From the NCBI GenBank assembly GCA_007570995.1, contig RKSG01000182.1, forward strand, positions 1 through 45,604: a DNA stretch of 45,604 bases, written 5' to 3'. The position numbers and the translations under genes are program-made. Under the pieces are notes generated by a model. It was given only the letters and a program-made list of their open reading frames with translations. It made no database searches and was not told where the DNA came from. The DNA is from Nitrospirales bacterium. Its GTDB lineage: Bacteria > Nitrospirota > Nitrospiria > Nitrospirales > UBA8639. Every line of letters begins with the position of its first letter. Position 1 is the stretch's first letter. Shown in pieces: positions 32,030 to 41,473 of the stretch.

Positions 32030-33219
32030 GTCCCCTTCCTTCGCAGAAACGTGGGAACGTCCCAGTCCGCATCCATCAACACATTCCCGCGTTCGACCGC
32101 CGTCCCGTTCGCTTTCCCTCGTCGTTCAAATGCCGGGCGATCCAGGTCGACCGTGGTCAGAACCGGCTGGGGGGGGCGTGGCGCACTGATCCCGTTACGA
32201 TCCTGACTCACCCGGTGACCGAATGGTTTAATCTTCGCCCGCAATGTGGATCCCGGCTCCTTTGGCTGGTCAAACCCGGTTGCAATCACCGTCACAATCA
32301 CTTCGTCCGTCAAGGTCTGGTCAATCACCTGTCCGACGATAATGTTGGCTTGATCGTCCGCGGCTTCTTCCGCAATGGTTGACGCCTCGTCGACCTCATG
32401 CAACGTCAGGTTCGGTCCGCCGGTGATATTCAGCAACAGCCCCTTGCCTCCTTCGATGCCCCCTTCCTCCAGAAGCGGGCTGGCCATCGCCTGCTGGGCG
32501 GCTTCCCTGGCACGGTTGGCCCCTTTGGCCATGCCCATGCCCATCACCGCTCTCCCCGTGTAACACATAATGGTTCGCACATCGGCAAAGTCCACGTTCA
32601 CCACGCCTGACGTGGTGATGACATCGCTGATGCCTTTAATGGCCTGCCGCAGAATGTCATCGGCCACTTTGAACGCCTCCAGCAGGGGCGTGGACTTCTC
32701 GACGAAGCCCAACAGCTTCTGATTGGGAATGACGATCAACGAATCCACATGTCGTCGGAGTTCGCGCAAGCCTTCCTCGGCATGGTCCATGCGTCGGTGG
32801 CCTTCATACTGAAAGGGTTTCGTCACCACACCCACCGTCAGGATGCCACATTCCCTGGCCAGACTCGCCACAACGGGCGCGCCGCCTGTCCCGGTTCCAC
32901 CGCCCATGCCCGCGGTGACAAACACCATATCTACACCTTGCAGGGCCTCGCGGAGTTCGCCCTCGCTTTCCACCGCGGCCTCCTTGCCGATTTCGGGTCT
33001 CGCGCCCGCTCCGAGTCCTTTCGTGCGTTCCGGACCCAACTGAATCCTGTGCGTGGCGGATGATGTGGCCAGCGACTGCAGGTCAGTATTCGCAACGACA
33101 AAATCAACGCCCACGAGCTTCGCGGCCATCATGGTCTCAACCGCGTTACATCCGGCTCCTCCGATTCCAATCACCTTAATCCGAATCGGGGAAATCTCGT
33201 CCTGTTGAAGTGCTAACAT
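32026..33219 (-). CDS. ftsZ: Cell division protein FtsZ
   Basis: FtsZ is the tubulin-like GTPase that forms the division ring. The 397-aa protein has [13 protein letters not shown] near residue 15, the tubulin signature [13 protein letters not shown] near 105, and the [11 protein letters not shown] region near 208. The C-terminal peptide [10 protein letters not shown] matches the FtsA/ZipA-binding tail. AGGAGGA lies before ATG 33219; the frame is open to 33474, overlapping ftsA, but that stretch has no similarity. It follows ftsA by 149 bp, and overlaps pgeF. Confidence 0.98.
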   Translation of the reverse strand: MLALQQDEISPIRIKVIGIGGAGCNAVETMMAAKLVGVDFVVANTDLQSLATSSATHRIQLGPERTKGLGAGARPEIGKEAAVESEGELREALQGVDMVFVTAGMGGGTGTGGAPVVASLARECGILTVGVVTKPFQYEGHRRMDHAEEGLRELRRHVDSLIVIPNQKLLGFVEKSTPLLEAFKVADDILRQAIKGISDVITTSGVVNVDFADVRTIMCYTGRAVMGMGMAKGANRAREAAQQAMASPLLEEGGIEGGKGLLLNITGGPNLTLHEVDEASTIAEEAADDQANIIVGQVIDQTLTDEVIVTVIATGFDQPKEPGSTLRAKIKPFGHRVSQDRNGISAPRPPQPVLTTVDLDRPAFERRGKANGTAVERGNVLMDADWDVPTFLRRKGT

Positions 33220-33368
33220 GCGATTCCTCCTTTCGATAAAATCAGCCCGCCTGCCACCCGCGTTCCCACGCGGGCTGTGGCGGTGCGCTCCGACCTTCCT
33301 CATACGTGATACGCGAGGGCACCGCCTGTGGTGGTGACCGTGGATGGACCGTCTTCGTCCCGGTCCCC

Positions 33369-34607
33369 TTAAAAAAAGTTGAGGATGCGACTTTTCATGC
33401 GACCCAACAGTCCCATCCCATTCCCGTTTTTCCGTCCCGCACCAACGGTCTCCCCCCCCTGACCCATGCGACACGCGTGTAAAATAAGCCCGACACCTGT
33501 GGAGTATCCCGGGCCGCTGACAATGTCCCGCAAGCCGACCACGCCGGCCGGCATGCCGCGTCTCCCCGGCAAATTCAGCACGCGTTCGGCTCCATCCGGC
33601 ATCCCTGGAAGCATGGACGTGCCGCCGGTGATGACCACCCCCGCGGCCAGTTTGCCCTCATAGCCCGACCGACGAATTTCCCGCATCACCAGTTCAAACA
33701 TTTCCTCCACACGCGGTTGGACAATCTCGGCAATCTCCCGTTTCCCGACCATGTGCGGTGGACGGCCGCCGACGCTCGGGACTTCGACCATCTCCGTCTC
33801 CTTGACCATCGCGACGAGCGCCACCCCATGATCAATTTTGATGCGTTCGGCATCCGCGAGCGAGGTCCGCAACCCGATTTGCAGATCGGTCGTAATGTGC
33901 TGCCCGCCCACCGGCAACACGGCGGAGTGACAGATCGTGCCCTCGGAAAAAATGGCCAGATCCGACGTCCCCCCGCCGAGATCCACCATGGCCACCCCCA
34001 ACTCTTTTTCCTCTTCTGTGAGGACCGCTTCACTGGACGCCAGCGGCTGCAGGATAATCGCCACCACGTCAAGCCCGGCCCGATTCACGCATTTCTTGAG
34101 ATTCTTCGCCGAGGTCGTCGCCCCGGTCACGATATGCACCTCCACCTCCAGCCGGGAGCCGGATATGCCGACAGGTTCACGAATGCCTTCCTGATGATCC
34201 ACGATAAATTCCCGTGGCAGCACATGAAACACATGGCGGTCAGGCGACACCACGGCCGCCGACCGTGCCGTCTCAATGGCGCGCACGACATCGGTTCGAA
34301 GCACCTCATCGCGCTTGAGTGCCACCACGCCTTTGGCGGTTTCACTGGAAATATGCTCGCCGGCGATGCCAATGTAGACGGAGTTAATCTGCACCCCCGC
34401 CATCACCTCGGCTTCTTCCACGGCTTTTTTAATCGACTCGACCGTGCTTTCAATATTGATGATGACCCCTTTGCGGAGACCTCGCGAGAGACTCGAGCCA
34501 ACGCCGATGATGTCGACGCCCCGTTCCGGCGTCACCTCGGCCACGATGGCGCAAATTTTGGTCGTGCCAATGTCAAGCCCGACGATAATATGCTCATTTT
34601 TAGGCAT
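33369..34607 (-). CDS. ftsA: Cell division protein FtsA
   Basis: FtsA is the actin-like protein that tethers FtsZ to the membrane. The 412-aa product begins HIIVGLDIGTTKICAIVAEV (phosphate 1 motif), has VDLGGGTSDLAIF near residue 205 and GVVITGGTSMLPG near 325, and ends in the amphipathic helix GLLGRMKSRILNFF that binds the membrane. Between ftsA and ftsQ lies part of dispersed repeat R7. Confidence 0.97.
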   Translation of the reverse strand: MPKNEHIIVGLDIGTTKICAIVAEVTPERGVDIIGVGSSLSRGLRKGVIINIESTVESIKKAVEEAEVMAGVQINSVYIGIAGEHISSETAKGVVALKRDEVLRTDVVRAIETARSAAVVSPDRHVFHVLPREFIVDHQEGIREPVGISGSRLEVEVHIVTGATTSAKNLKKCVNRAGLDVVAIILQPLASSEAVLTEEEKELGVAMVDLGGGTSDLAIFSEGTICHSAVLPVGGQHITTDLQIGLRTSLADAERIKIDHGVALVAMVKETEMVEVPSVGGRPPHMVGKREIAEIVQPRVEEMFELVMREIRRSGYEGKLAAGVVITGGTSMLPGMPDGAERVLNLPGRRGMPAGVVGLRDIVSGPGYSTGVGLILHACRMGQGGETVGAGRKNGNGMGLLGRMKSRILNFF

Positions 34608-34628
34608 AGCGTTGGGTTACCCTTTCTG

Positions 34629-34757
34629 CATGCTCTTGGCACCCCCCTGCATTCCCGCTCACCTCACGGCGGGAAGGCATGGCCCTGGCGCCCCGTGCGA
34701 CCAGGCCTGCCCCTGGGTTTGACCAGGGGGGACGGAAGGGGGGCGTTGACCAGGGGT
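34629..34757 (+). repeat. Dispersed repeat R7 across the ftsQ 3' end
   Basis: Degenerate left edge GCATGCTCTTGGC, module A (CATTCCCGC...GCGGGAA), module B, module C, GACGGAAGGGGGGC, TTGACCAGGGG. Its module A supplies the ftsQ stop codon, so the last 25 or so FtsQ residues are repeat-derived. Confidence 0.9.
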
Positions 34758-35653
34758 CGGACAATCAGTTTCCCGGCAAACCGCAGATCAACCTCATACG
34801 GTCTCTGATCACGTCCCTCCTGGAGAACGGATTCCAGACCGAGATACTGCTGCCACGCATCCTGGAACTCATCATTCACGAGGAACACATGCGAGTCGGT
34901 GTGACCGGACAGGAACCGGGCATCGCCCAGATCAACGGTCACGGGGCGTCCGAAGCGATGGCGCAGGCATTCGGCAAAGTCGAGCCCTCTCCGGATTCGT
35001 TCGCGCGTCGCGGGGTCTCCCTCCAGCAGGGGTGCCGCAGCAAGCCCGACGAGCGTGGGCAAGTCTCCTGCTGGCACGTCCAGTGCAGGAAGCAGCACGA
35101 CACCGTCCTTGTCCACCAGCACCGCCCCGTCGCCCCCCCCTGCATTCCCGCTCAACTCACGGCGGGAATGCATGCCCCTGGCGCCCCGTGCGACCAGGCC
35201 TGCCCCTGGGTTTGACCAGGGGGGACGGAGGGGGAGACGGTTTGCATGGCGCACCCATGCGGCAGGCTGACGTTCCACCACCACCACCGACAGGGTATGA
35301 GGCAGTGCCCGCCCCACCGACGCGGACGCCACCCAGGGATGCGCTTCCACCTGCCGGGCGAGCTGAGCCCGGTCCAGCCACAGCAACGAGCTCGCTCCGG
35401 GCAAATCCAGCAACGCAAGAATATCCCGGCGATCCAGTCGCGTGGCCCCGGTAATGGACACATGCTGCACCGTCATCAACCCCGCCACGGCTGACGGCAC
35501 CCACTCATAGCCCACCAGACACAGCGCCACCAGCAGACCGGACAGCACACCGCGCAGGAGCCATCGCCGACACACAGACGACGCCGACGTCCGCCGACCC
35601 CTGGTCGCCCGGGGCGCCAGGGGCATGTGTGATCGGATTCCGCCACTCGTCAT
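34664..35653 (-). CDS. ftsQ: Cell division protein FtsQ carrying three repeat insertions
   Basis: FtsQ links cytoplasmic ring and septal murein enzymes. After a basic start, one membrane segment (LLRGVLSGLLVALCLVGYEWV near residues 33-53) precedes the POTRA domain: VQHVSITGATRLDRRDILALL near 62 and the WVASASVGRALPHTLSVVVVERQPAAWV core. The 329-aa protein holds three stretches not found in the family: HMPLAPRATRG near residue 10 (R9), PLRPPWSNPGAGLVARG through HSRRELSGNAGG near 140-172 (R8), and a repeat-made C-terminus PLPSPLVKPRGRPGRTGRQG (R7). The hydrophobic helix and POTRA core remain intact. ATG 35653 has GTGAGG upstream and starts 11 bp after ddl. Confidence 0.93.
   Translation of the reverse strand: MTSGGIRSHMPLAPRATRGRRTSASSVCRRWLLRGVLSGLLVALCLVGYEWVPSAVAGLMTVQHVSITGATRLDRRDILALLDLPGASSLLWLDRAQLARQVEAHPWVASASVGRALPHTLSVVVVERQPAAWVRHANRLPLRPPWSNPGAGLVARGARGMHSRRELSGNAGGGDGAVLVDKDGVVLLPALDVPAGDLPTLVGLAAAPLLEGDPATRERIRRGLDFAECLRHRFGRPVTVDLGDARFLSGHTDSHVFLVNDEFQDAWQQYLGLESVLQEGRDQRPYEVDLRFAGKLIVRPLVNAPLPSPLVKPRGRPGRTGRQGHAFPP
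35132..35236 (+). repeat. Dispersed repeat R8 inside ftsQ
   Basis: Module A (CATTCCCGC...GCGGGAATG), GCATGCCCCTGGCG, module B, module C, GGACGGAGGGGG. Read in frame as LRPPWSNPGAGLVARG and HSRRELSGN, a different frame from yggS. Confidence 0.9.
35597..35627 (-). repeat. Dispersed repeat R9: solo module B near the ftsQ start, reverse orientation
   Basis: CCCCTGGTCGCCCGGGGCG followed by CCAGGGGCATG is the reverse complement of module B plus its GCATG flank. It encodes HMPLAPRATRG in FtsQ. Confidence 0.85.
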
Positions 35654-35663
35654 GATCGTCGCC

Positions 35664-36599
35664 TCACTGACCGCCCCCCCAACGCCATTGCCGTTCAATC
35701 GCGGATTGCAGAATGCGTTCTATCAGGGCATCGTAATCAAGACCGGCCTGCATCGCGGACATGGGGAGCAGGCTTCGTCGGGTCATGCCTGGCGTCGTAT
35801 TGATTTCCAGAAACACCGGACGCCCGCGCTGCGTGAGACGAAAATCAATTCTGGCCGCGCCGGCACAGCCCATCGCCTGATAAGACCGCCCGGCCAGTGC
35901 CCGAACCCGTTGTTCCTGTCCCGTCGTCAGCGGTGCCGGACAGAGATACCGCGTCCCGACCTGTTCATACTTGGCTGCGTAATCGTACAACCCGTCCGGG
36001 GCAACAATTTCGACCGGTGGCAGGGTCGCTCCATCCAGCACGGACACGGCAATCTCACGACCTTCGATAAACGACTCCACGAGCACTTCATGATCGTGTT
36101 CAAAGACCCGCGCGAGGGCCTTCTTCCACTGCGAGGGTTTATGCACAATCGTCACGCCCACCGTGGAACCCTCATTCGCGGGTTTGACCACTAACGGCCA
36201 CGACAGGTGCGTCGGCATGATCATCTGCCGGGCACGCCGGATCACGACCCCGGGCGCCACCGGGACGCGATGCATCTGCACAAACGCCCTGGTCACCGGT
36301 TTATTCATACCCATCGCGCTGGCCCGCACATCAGAACCCGTATAAGGAATCCGCATCACCTCCAGCATCCCCTGGACCGTCCCATCCTCCCCCCCCCGGC
36401 CATGCAGGGCCAGGAAAGCCAGCTGGACTTTGCGTGCCCGTAACGTGAACGGTAACGAGGCGTTCACATCAATGCGCGTGGCGCGATACCCTTTGCGGAT
36501 CAACGCCGCATGGACCGCTTGGCCGGTGTGTAAGGAAATCGTCCGCTCGGCGGACTGCCCTCCCATGAGAATGCCGATGGACGCTGATGTGAGCGGCAT
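35664..36599 (-). CDS. ddl: D-alanine--D-alanine ligase
   Basis: Ddl makes the D-Ala-D-Ala dipeptide for the muropeptide stem. From ATG 36599 the product has 311 aa: GILMGGQSAERTISLHTG near residue 8, LALHGRGGEDGTVQG near 60, PLVVKPANEGSTVGV near 133, EFIEGRE-like ESFIEGREIAVSVLDG near 170, and RIDFRLTQ...FLEINTTPGMT near 250, the ATP-grasp metal site. The frame is open to a GTG at 36650 inside murB; I chose 36599, 8 bp beyond the murB stop. Confidence 0.95.
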   Translation of the reverse strand: MPLTSASIGILMGGQSAERTISLHTGQAVHAALIRKGYRATRIDVNASLPFTLRARKVQLAFLALHGRGGEDGTVQGMLEVMRIPYTGSDVRASAMGMNKPVTRAFVQMHRVPVAPGVVIRRARQMIMPTHLSWPLVVKPANEGSTVGVTIVHKPSQWKKALARVFEHDHEVLVESFIEGREIAVSVLDGATLPPVEIVAPDGLYDYAAKYEQVGTRYLCPAPLTTGQEQRVRALAGRSYQAMGCAGAARIDFRLTQRGRPVFLEINTTPGMTRRSLLPMSAMQAGLDYDALIERILQSAIERQWRWGGGQ

Positions 36600-36606
36600 C
36601 CGATTG

Positions 36607-37542
36607 TCACCGTGTCCCGTGCGGATGTGGGTCGACGTCGTCGCCTTCACCCACCACTTTCCATTCCAGTTCCAGCATCATGCCCGTTCGACGAAAGACG
36701 GCCCGTTGGATGTTGGCGATGAGCTGCAACATGTCCGAGGCGCGCGCCCGACCGAGATTCACCAGAAAATTGGCATGCCTGGTGGACACTTGCGCATCCC
36801 CCACGCGGGCGCCTTTGAGTCCGGCTTCTTCAATCAACCGCCCGGCCGTTGTCTGCGGCGGATTTTTGAAAACCGACCCGGCATTTGGTTGCGATAACGG
36901 TTGCGAGTGTTTTCGGTACTGCAAATAGGACCTGGCACTCGCCTCAATGTGCGAACGGGAGGCCCGGGCGAGCTGCAACCACGCCCCCACCACAACCCCG
37001 TCGGGAAGACTGACGTGACGATACGCAAAGGCCAGGTCGGCGGCGGCATGAGTCCGGACCTGCCCCTGGGGATTCACCATGCGAACGGCTTCAAGACAGT
37101 GGCGCATTTCTCCCAGTCTGGTCCCGGCATTCATCACCACGGCCCCGCCAACGGTCCCGGGAATGCCGGCGGCCCATTCGAGTCCCGACAGAGCGTGATG
37201 CGCAGCAAACCCCATCAGCACGGGCATCCGCACACCAGCTTCCGCAAAGACGCGCGCGTCTTCCTCTCGCGTCATGGCAACCAGGTTGGACAGGATCAGG
37301 ACCACCCCCCGCACCCCACCGTCTTTCACCAACAGGTTCGTTCCACCCAGCACCATGACCGGCACGTGAGCCGTACGGGCCTGACGAACAATCCGACACA
37401 CATCACGCACATCCGCCGGCGTGACCAGCGCGTCGGCAGGGCCACCGATGCGAAGCGACGTCACCGCTTCCAGGGGCGCATCAAACACGACGTCGCCACG
37501 GAGACCCGAGAGGGCCACTGTCAAATCGTGCCGTCTCACCAT
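36607..37542 (-). CDS. murB: UDP-N-acetylenolpyruvoylglucosamine reductase
   Basis: MurB reduces enolpyruvyl-UDP-GlcNAc to UDP-MurNAc. The 311-aa product has VTSLRIGGPADALVTP near residue 27, VLGGTNLLVKDGG near 63, GLEWAAGIPGTVGGAVVMNAG near 110, the catalytic serine in NAGSVFKNPP near 218 and a type I C-terminus (ARVGDAQVSTRHANFLVN). The frame extends to GTG 37704, which overlaps the murC stop as GTGA, but the extra 54 residues are almost entirely dispersed repeat R10. Either ATG 37542 is now the start, or the repeat has been built into the N-terminus. Confidence 0.93.
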   Translation of the reverse strand: MVRRHDLTVALSGLRGDVVFDAPLEAVTSLRIGGPADALVTPADVRDVCRIVRQARTAHVPVMVLGGTNLLVKDGGVRGVVLILSNLVAMTREEDARVFAEAGVRMPVLMGFAAHHALSGLEWAAGIPGTVGGAVVMNAGTRLGEMRHCLEAVRMVNPQGQVRTHAAADLAFAYRHVSLPDGVVVGAWLQLARASRSHIEASARSYLQYRKHSQPLSQPNAGSVFKNPPQTTAGRLIEEAGLKGARVGDAQVSTRHANFLVNLGRARASDMLQLIANIQRAVFRRTGMMLELEWKVVGEGDDVDPHPHGTR

Positions 37543-37579
37543 GGCCGGCGTATCGTCCACTCCCCGGGCGCCCCCGTGC

Positions 37580-37690
37580 AGGCATGCCCCTGGCGCGCCC
37601 CCTGGATTCCCGCTCAACTCACTGCGGGAATGCATGCTCCTGGCTCCCCGTGCAACCAGGGGACGGAGAGGGGACTGTGACCATGGGTGG
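37580..37690 (+). repeat. Dispersed repeat R10 at the murC/murB junction
   Basis: Full copy with slightly diverged edges (GCATGCCCCTGGCG, module A, GCATGCTCCTGG, module B variant, ACGGAGAGGGG). In the murB frame it reads LVARGARSMHSRSELSGNP with no stop codon. Confidence 0.9.
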
Positions 37691-37700
37691 GTGATCACAC

Positions 37701-39080
37701 TCACAACGACTCCAGCATTCGCAGGCCCGCCTTCCAGATGTCCCCGGCACCCAGTGTGATGACCACATCCCCTGGTTGTCGTTCCCGCAACAAGTGGTCG
37801 ATCAGGACATCCGTCTGTTCCACGGCATGGACCGCCGGATGCCCCGTTGCACGAATGTGTTCAGCCAGGATCGCGCCCGACACCCCTTCGATGGCCTCTT
37901 CCCCCGCCGCGTACACCGGCATCACATACACGACATCCGCCTGCGCAAAGGCATGAGCAAAGTCATCCAGCAGATGGCTTGTCCGGCTGTACCGGTGAGG
38001 CTGAAAGACCGCCACCAGCCGTCCCGGCCAGACCGCCTTCGCCGTCCTGAGCGTGCAACGGATTTCCGTGGGATGATGACCGTAATCGTCCACGACGACG
38101 ACGCCGCCCCGTTCCCCGCGAAGATGGAATCGTCGGTCCACGCCGGAAAACGCCGCCACGCCGCTGCGAATCAAATCCAGCGGGACGTCGAGCTCCAGGC
38201 CAACCCCGATCGCGGCCAGGGCATTGGAGACATTGTGGAGACCCGGGATATTGAGTTGAAAGCCCCCCAGGGACTGTCCGCGAACGTGGACGTGAAAGTT
38301 CGTCCTCCATCCGTCAAGGGCAATATCCGTCGCATGCAGGTCGGGCCGGGGCGTCTCAGAGGACTCCTGGCGTCCGTAGGTCACCCAGCGTTTTCGCAGG
38401 TGAGGCAACAGCCCGCGCAGATGGGGATCATCCCCGCACAGGATGGCGACCCCGTAAAAGGGAATTTTATTCACAAATTCCAAAAAAGCCTCCAGAAGCC
38501 GATCCAGGGATCCATAGTGCTCAAGATGTTCCCGATCAATGTTGGTCACCACGACGATCGCGGGAGACAACCGAAGGAACGACCCGTCACTCTCATCGGC
38601 CTCGGCAACGAGCAGATCGCTTCGTCCCAGCCTGGCGTGGGTGCCCATGGCATCGACCCGCCCGCCAACCACGAACGTCGGGTCGAGACCGGCATGCGCC
38701 AGCATGGTCGCGACCAGCGACGTGGTGGTGGTTTTGCCGTGGGCACCGGCAATCGCCACGCCGAGCTTGAGCCGCATGAGTTCGGCCAGCATTTCGGCGC
38801 GAGGAATGACCGGAATCACGCGCTGGCGCGCTGCCACGACTTCGGGGTTCGACGCCGGGACAGCCGAGGAGATCACCACGACCTGCGCACCGTCCACGTG
38901 GGCGGCATCGTGTCCGATAAAAATCCTTCCGCCCAGCGTTTCCAGACGACGGGTATTCTCAGACGGGACCGCATCGGAGCCCGTGACCTGATACCCCAGC
39001 GTGATCAACACCTCGGCAATCCCGCTCATCCCACTCCCACCGATTCCCACAAGATGAATACGCTGAATTTTTCTAAACAT
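37701..39080 (-). CDS. murC: UDP-N-acetylmuramate--L-alanine ligase
   Basis: MurC adds the first amino acid to UDP-MurNAc. The 459-aa protein has IHLVGIGGSGMSGIAEVL near residue 8, the ATP loop AGAHGKTTTTSLVATML near 112, EADESDGSFL near 160, TNIDREHLEHYGS near 181, HNVSNALAAIGVG near 283, VDDYGHHPTEI near 327 and VFQPHRYSRT near 358. Length matches the family. Its upstream spacer to murG is filled by repeat R11. Confidence 0.97.
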   Translation of the reverse strand: MFRKIQRIHLVGIGGSGMSGIAEVLITLGYQVTGSDAVPSENTRRLETLGGRIFIGHDAAHVDGAQVVVISSAVPASNPEVVAARQRVIPVIPRAEMLAELMRLKLGVAIAGAHGKTTTTSLVATMLAHAGLDPTFVVGGRVDAMGTHARLGRSDLLVAEADESDGSFLRLSPAIVVVTNIDREHLEHYGSLDRLLEAFLEFVNKIPFYGVAILCGDDPHLRGLLPHLRKRWVTYGRQESSETPRPDLHATDIALDGWRTNFHVHVRGQSLGGFQLNIPGLHNVSNALAAIGVGLELDVPLDLIRSGVAAFSGVDRRFHLRGERGGVVVVDDYGHHPTEIRCTLRTAKAVWPGRLVAVFQPHRYSRTSHLLDDFAHAFAQADVVYVMPVYAAGEEAIEGVSGAILAEHIRATGHPAVHAVEQTDVLIDHLLRERQPGDVVITLGAGDIWKAGLRMLESL

Positions 39081-39090
39081 GACACGTCAC

Positions 39091-39174
39091 CGCCCCCCTG
39101 GATTCCCGCTCAACTCACGGCGGGAATGCATGCCCCAGGCACTCCGTGCGACCAGGGGACGGAGGGGGGGCTTT
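39091..39174 (+). repeat. Dispersed repeat R11 between murG and murC
   Basis: Module A with CTGGATTCCCGC...GCGGGAATG, module B variant (GCATGCCCCAGGCAC...CCAGGGG) and ACGGAGGGGGGG. It occupies nearly the whole 102-bp spacer, and lies just ahead of the murC start. Confidence 0.9.
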
Positions 39175-39182
39175 TGTGAACC

Positions 39183-40268
39183 TCAGGGCGAACGTGTCCC
39201 CAGCAACCGATAACACTCATCGACGATGGCCCCTGCCGAATCGGTTTTACGCAAACGCCCACTCTGTTCGGCCATATGCCGCACGCGCTCCGGGTGGCAC
39301 AATAATTCCTCGATGGCCTGTGCCAGCCGCACGCCGGTCAGCTCGGCCTGCAACATGACGATGCCGCCGCCTGCCCGCTCCACCACCCGCGCGTTCAATT
39401 CCTGATGATTGTGCGTAGCCTGCGGGAACGGAATCAGGATGGACGGTTTGGCACAGGCCGCAATTTCGGCCAGGGTCAACGCCCCGCATCTGGCAATCAC
39501 CAGGTCCGCCCGGCGAAGCGTCTGCGCCATATCCGTGATAAACGGCACCACTTCTGCAGCGACCTCCACGTGACGATAGCCCCGGGCCACACGATCAAGG
39601 TCATGCAGCCCGGTCTGATGAATGATGGTGACGCGCTCCCGAATCATGGACGATGCCTGCACAGCTTCGATGATGGCGGAGTTCACGGCCTGGGCGCCCT
39701 GACTGCCTCCACAGACCAGGATCGTCTCAATGCGGCCAGATCCAACAGCGGGAGGAGACGCGACAAAGGCATCGCGCAAGGGTGTCCCGGCCACCACGAC
39801 CCGATCGGCACGAAAACAGCCGGCGGCCTGTTCATACGAGACAAACACCCGATGAGCCAGGGGGCCAATCACCCGATTGGCAATCCCCGGGATCGCGTTC
39901 ACTTCCACGATGACTCGTGGCACACCCAGCATGGACGCCGCGACCACCACCGGCGGACTCGTATAGGCACCGGTTCCAATGACCAGATCAGCCTTCGCGG
40001 CGCGTAACACACGGATGGATTGCCACACCGCCACGGGCAGGGCCAGCAGTGCCGAGACGGCGGCCCGGAAGCCACGACCCACCACCCCCCGTACCCGCAA
40101 GGTCGCATGCTTCCATGGCATCTCCGCCATCATGATGTGTTCAAGCGCACGCCCCGTACCCACGATGGTCACGGACGTCCCGGGGGCACGGCGACACAAC
40201 GCCTCGGCCAGAGCAATGGCCGGGTACACATGTCCTCCTGTCCCACCTGCAACAATCACCACATTCAT
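39183..40268 (-). CDS. murG: UDP-GlcNAc:lipid I N-acetylglucosaminyltransferase
   Basis: MurG converts lipid I to lipid II at the inner face of the membrane. The 361-aa product starts MNVVIVAGGTGGHVYPAIALA (G-loop 1), has GTGAYTSPPVVVAA near residue 95, NAIPGIANRVI near 126, VCGGSQGAQAVNSAI near 190, and the nucleotide-sugar stretch ARCGALTLAEIAA near 265 with PFPQATHNHQELNA. ATG 40268 lies 5 bp after the ftsW stop. The frame remains open far upstream through ftsW, which is a chance shadow. Confidence 0.97.
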   Translation of the reverse strand: MNVVIVAGGTGGHVYPAIALAEALCRRAPGTSVTIVGTGRALEHIMMAEMPWKHATLRVRGVVGRGFRAAVSALLALPVAVWQSIRVLRAAKADLVIGTGAYTSPPVVVAASMLGVPRVIVEVNAIPGIANRVIGPLAHRVFVSYEQAAGCFRADRVVVAGTPLRDAFVASPPAVGSGRIETILVCGGSQGAQAVNSAIIEAVQASSMIRERVTIIHQTGLHDLDRVARGYRHVEVAAEVVPFITDMAQTLRRADLVIARCGALTLAEIAACAKPSILIPFPQATHNHQELNARVVERAGGGIVMLQAELTGVRLAQAIEELLCHPERVRHMAEQSGRLRKTDSAGAIVDECYRLLGTRSP

Positions 40269-40273
40269 CCCGT

Positions 40274-41461
40274 TCAACCCGACGACGCGGCCCGGCCCGC
40301 GGGTACCGATCGCGACACACTCAGTAAGATGCCAAGGGCCACCAGGGTGACAATCAACGAAGACCCGCCGTAACTCACCAATGGCAGCGTCAGCCCTTTC
40401 GTCGGCAACACACCAGACACCACTCCCATGTTGATGACCACCTGCACACCCACCAGCAACGTCACGCCGAATGCCAGATGGCGTCCGAAGGCATCGGGCG
40501 CCCGGCCCGCCACGTGAAAACCCCTGACAATCAGCACGACGAACAGGCCAATCAGCAATCCCGTGCCGGCAAACCCGAGTTCTTCCCCCACCAGTGCCAG
40601 GACAAAATCCGAATGGGCTTCGGGAAGAAAAAACAGTTTCTGCCGCCCCTGGCCCAATCCCACACCGAAGAACCCGCCGTTCCCCAACGCCACAAACGAT
40701 TGCGTGAGCTGGAATCCGGAATCGGTCGGATCCTGCCAGGGATCCAGAAAATTCAATAACCGGCGACGACGATAATCGGATTGCATAATCAGCAGATACA
40801 CCAGGCCGAGCAGCCCTCCCGCCAGACCAGCGAGATACGGAAGCCGTGCACCGCCGACAAACAGCATGCCCAGCAGGAGGATGGTCATCACCACCGACGT
40901 CCCCATATCGGGTTCCAGCAACACCAGGCCGGCCAACACCCCGACGACCAGGACGGGCGGCAACACCCCCCGACCGAAACAGGCGATGTCCTGTTCTTTC
41001 CTGACGAGAAACGATGCCAGGTACAACACGACGGATAATTTGGCCAGCTCGCCCGGCTGCACGGATACCCAGGCCATGCGAAACCAGCGACGCGCCCCGT
41101 TCACTTGCGTGCCCAGCATGGGGATCAGCACCAGGATCAGCAGCACCAGGACGAGTCCCACCACCGGGGGGGTCAGCGTTCTCCATCTGTCGTAATCCCA
41201 CCGGGAGACCACGTGCAGGGCCACCATGCCCAACAGCAGCCACAGACCCTGACGTTTCAGAAAAAACATCGAATCTCCGTAACGGGTCTCCGCCATCACA
41301 CCACTGGCACTGAACACGATAATCAGCCCAATAGCGGCCAGGATATAGGTCACGATCAGGATCGTCCGATCCACGGGACCGACCTGTCGGCATTCGGTGC
41401 CGGTGTCCCATCCCGACGCCCCCGAGGGAAATGGCAAGGTGTGATTTCGAACACGTCCCAT
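40274..41461 (-). CDS. ftsW: Lipid II polymerase / septal SEDS protein FtsW
   Basis: FtsW is the SEDS glycosyltransferase that polymerises septal peptidoglycan. The 395-aa protein has about ten hydrophobic segments beginning LIVTYILAAIGLIIVFSASG near residue 35, the NGARRWFRMAWVSVQPGELAKLS motif near 121, VLLEPDMGTSVVM near 180 and the C-terminal GLTLPLVSYGGSSLIVTL near 365. The first 30 residues precede the first membrane segment and are cytoplasmic. It lies 12 bp after murD. Confidence 0.96.
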   Translation of the reverse strand: MGRVRNHTLPFPSGASGWDTGTECRQVGPVDRTILIVTYILAAIGLIIVFSASGVMAETRYGDSMFFLKRQGLWLLLGMVALHVVSRWDYDRWRTLTPPVVGLVLVLLILVLIPMLGTQVNGARRWFRMAWVSVQPGELAKLSVVLYLASFLVRKEQDIACFGRGVLPPVLVVGVLAGLVLLEPDMGTSVVMTILLLGMLFVGGARLPYLAGLAGGLLGLVYLLIMQSDYRRRRLLNFLDPWQDPTDSGFQLTQSFVALGNGGFFGVGLGQGRQKLFFLPEAHSDFVLALVGEELGFAGTGLLIGLFVVLIVRGFHVAGRAPDAFGRHLAFGVTLLVGVQVVINMGVVSGVLPTKGLTLPLVSYGGSSLIVTLVALGILLSVSRSVPAGRAASSG

Positions 41462-41473
41462 CGTGTCTGCATC

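Noticed and set aside
37056-37078. TGCCCCTGGGGATTC inside murB as another repeat copy
   Set aside because: It lacks the second arm and tail and encodes ordinary MurB sequence (VNPQGQV), so it is a chance match.
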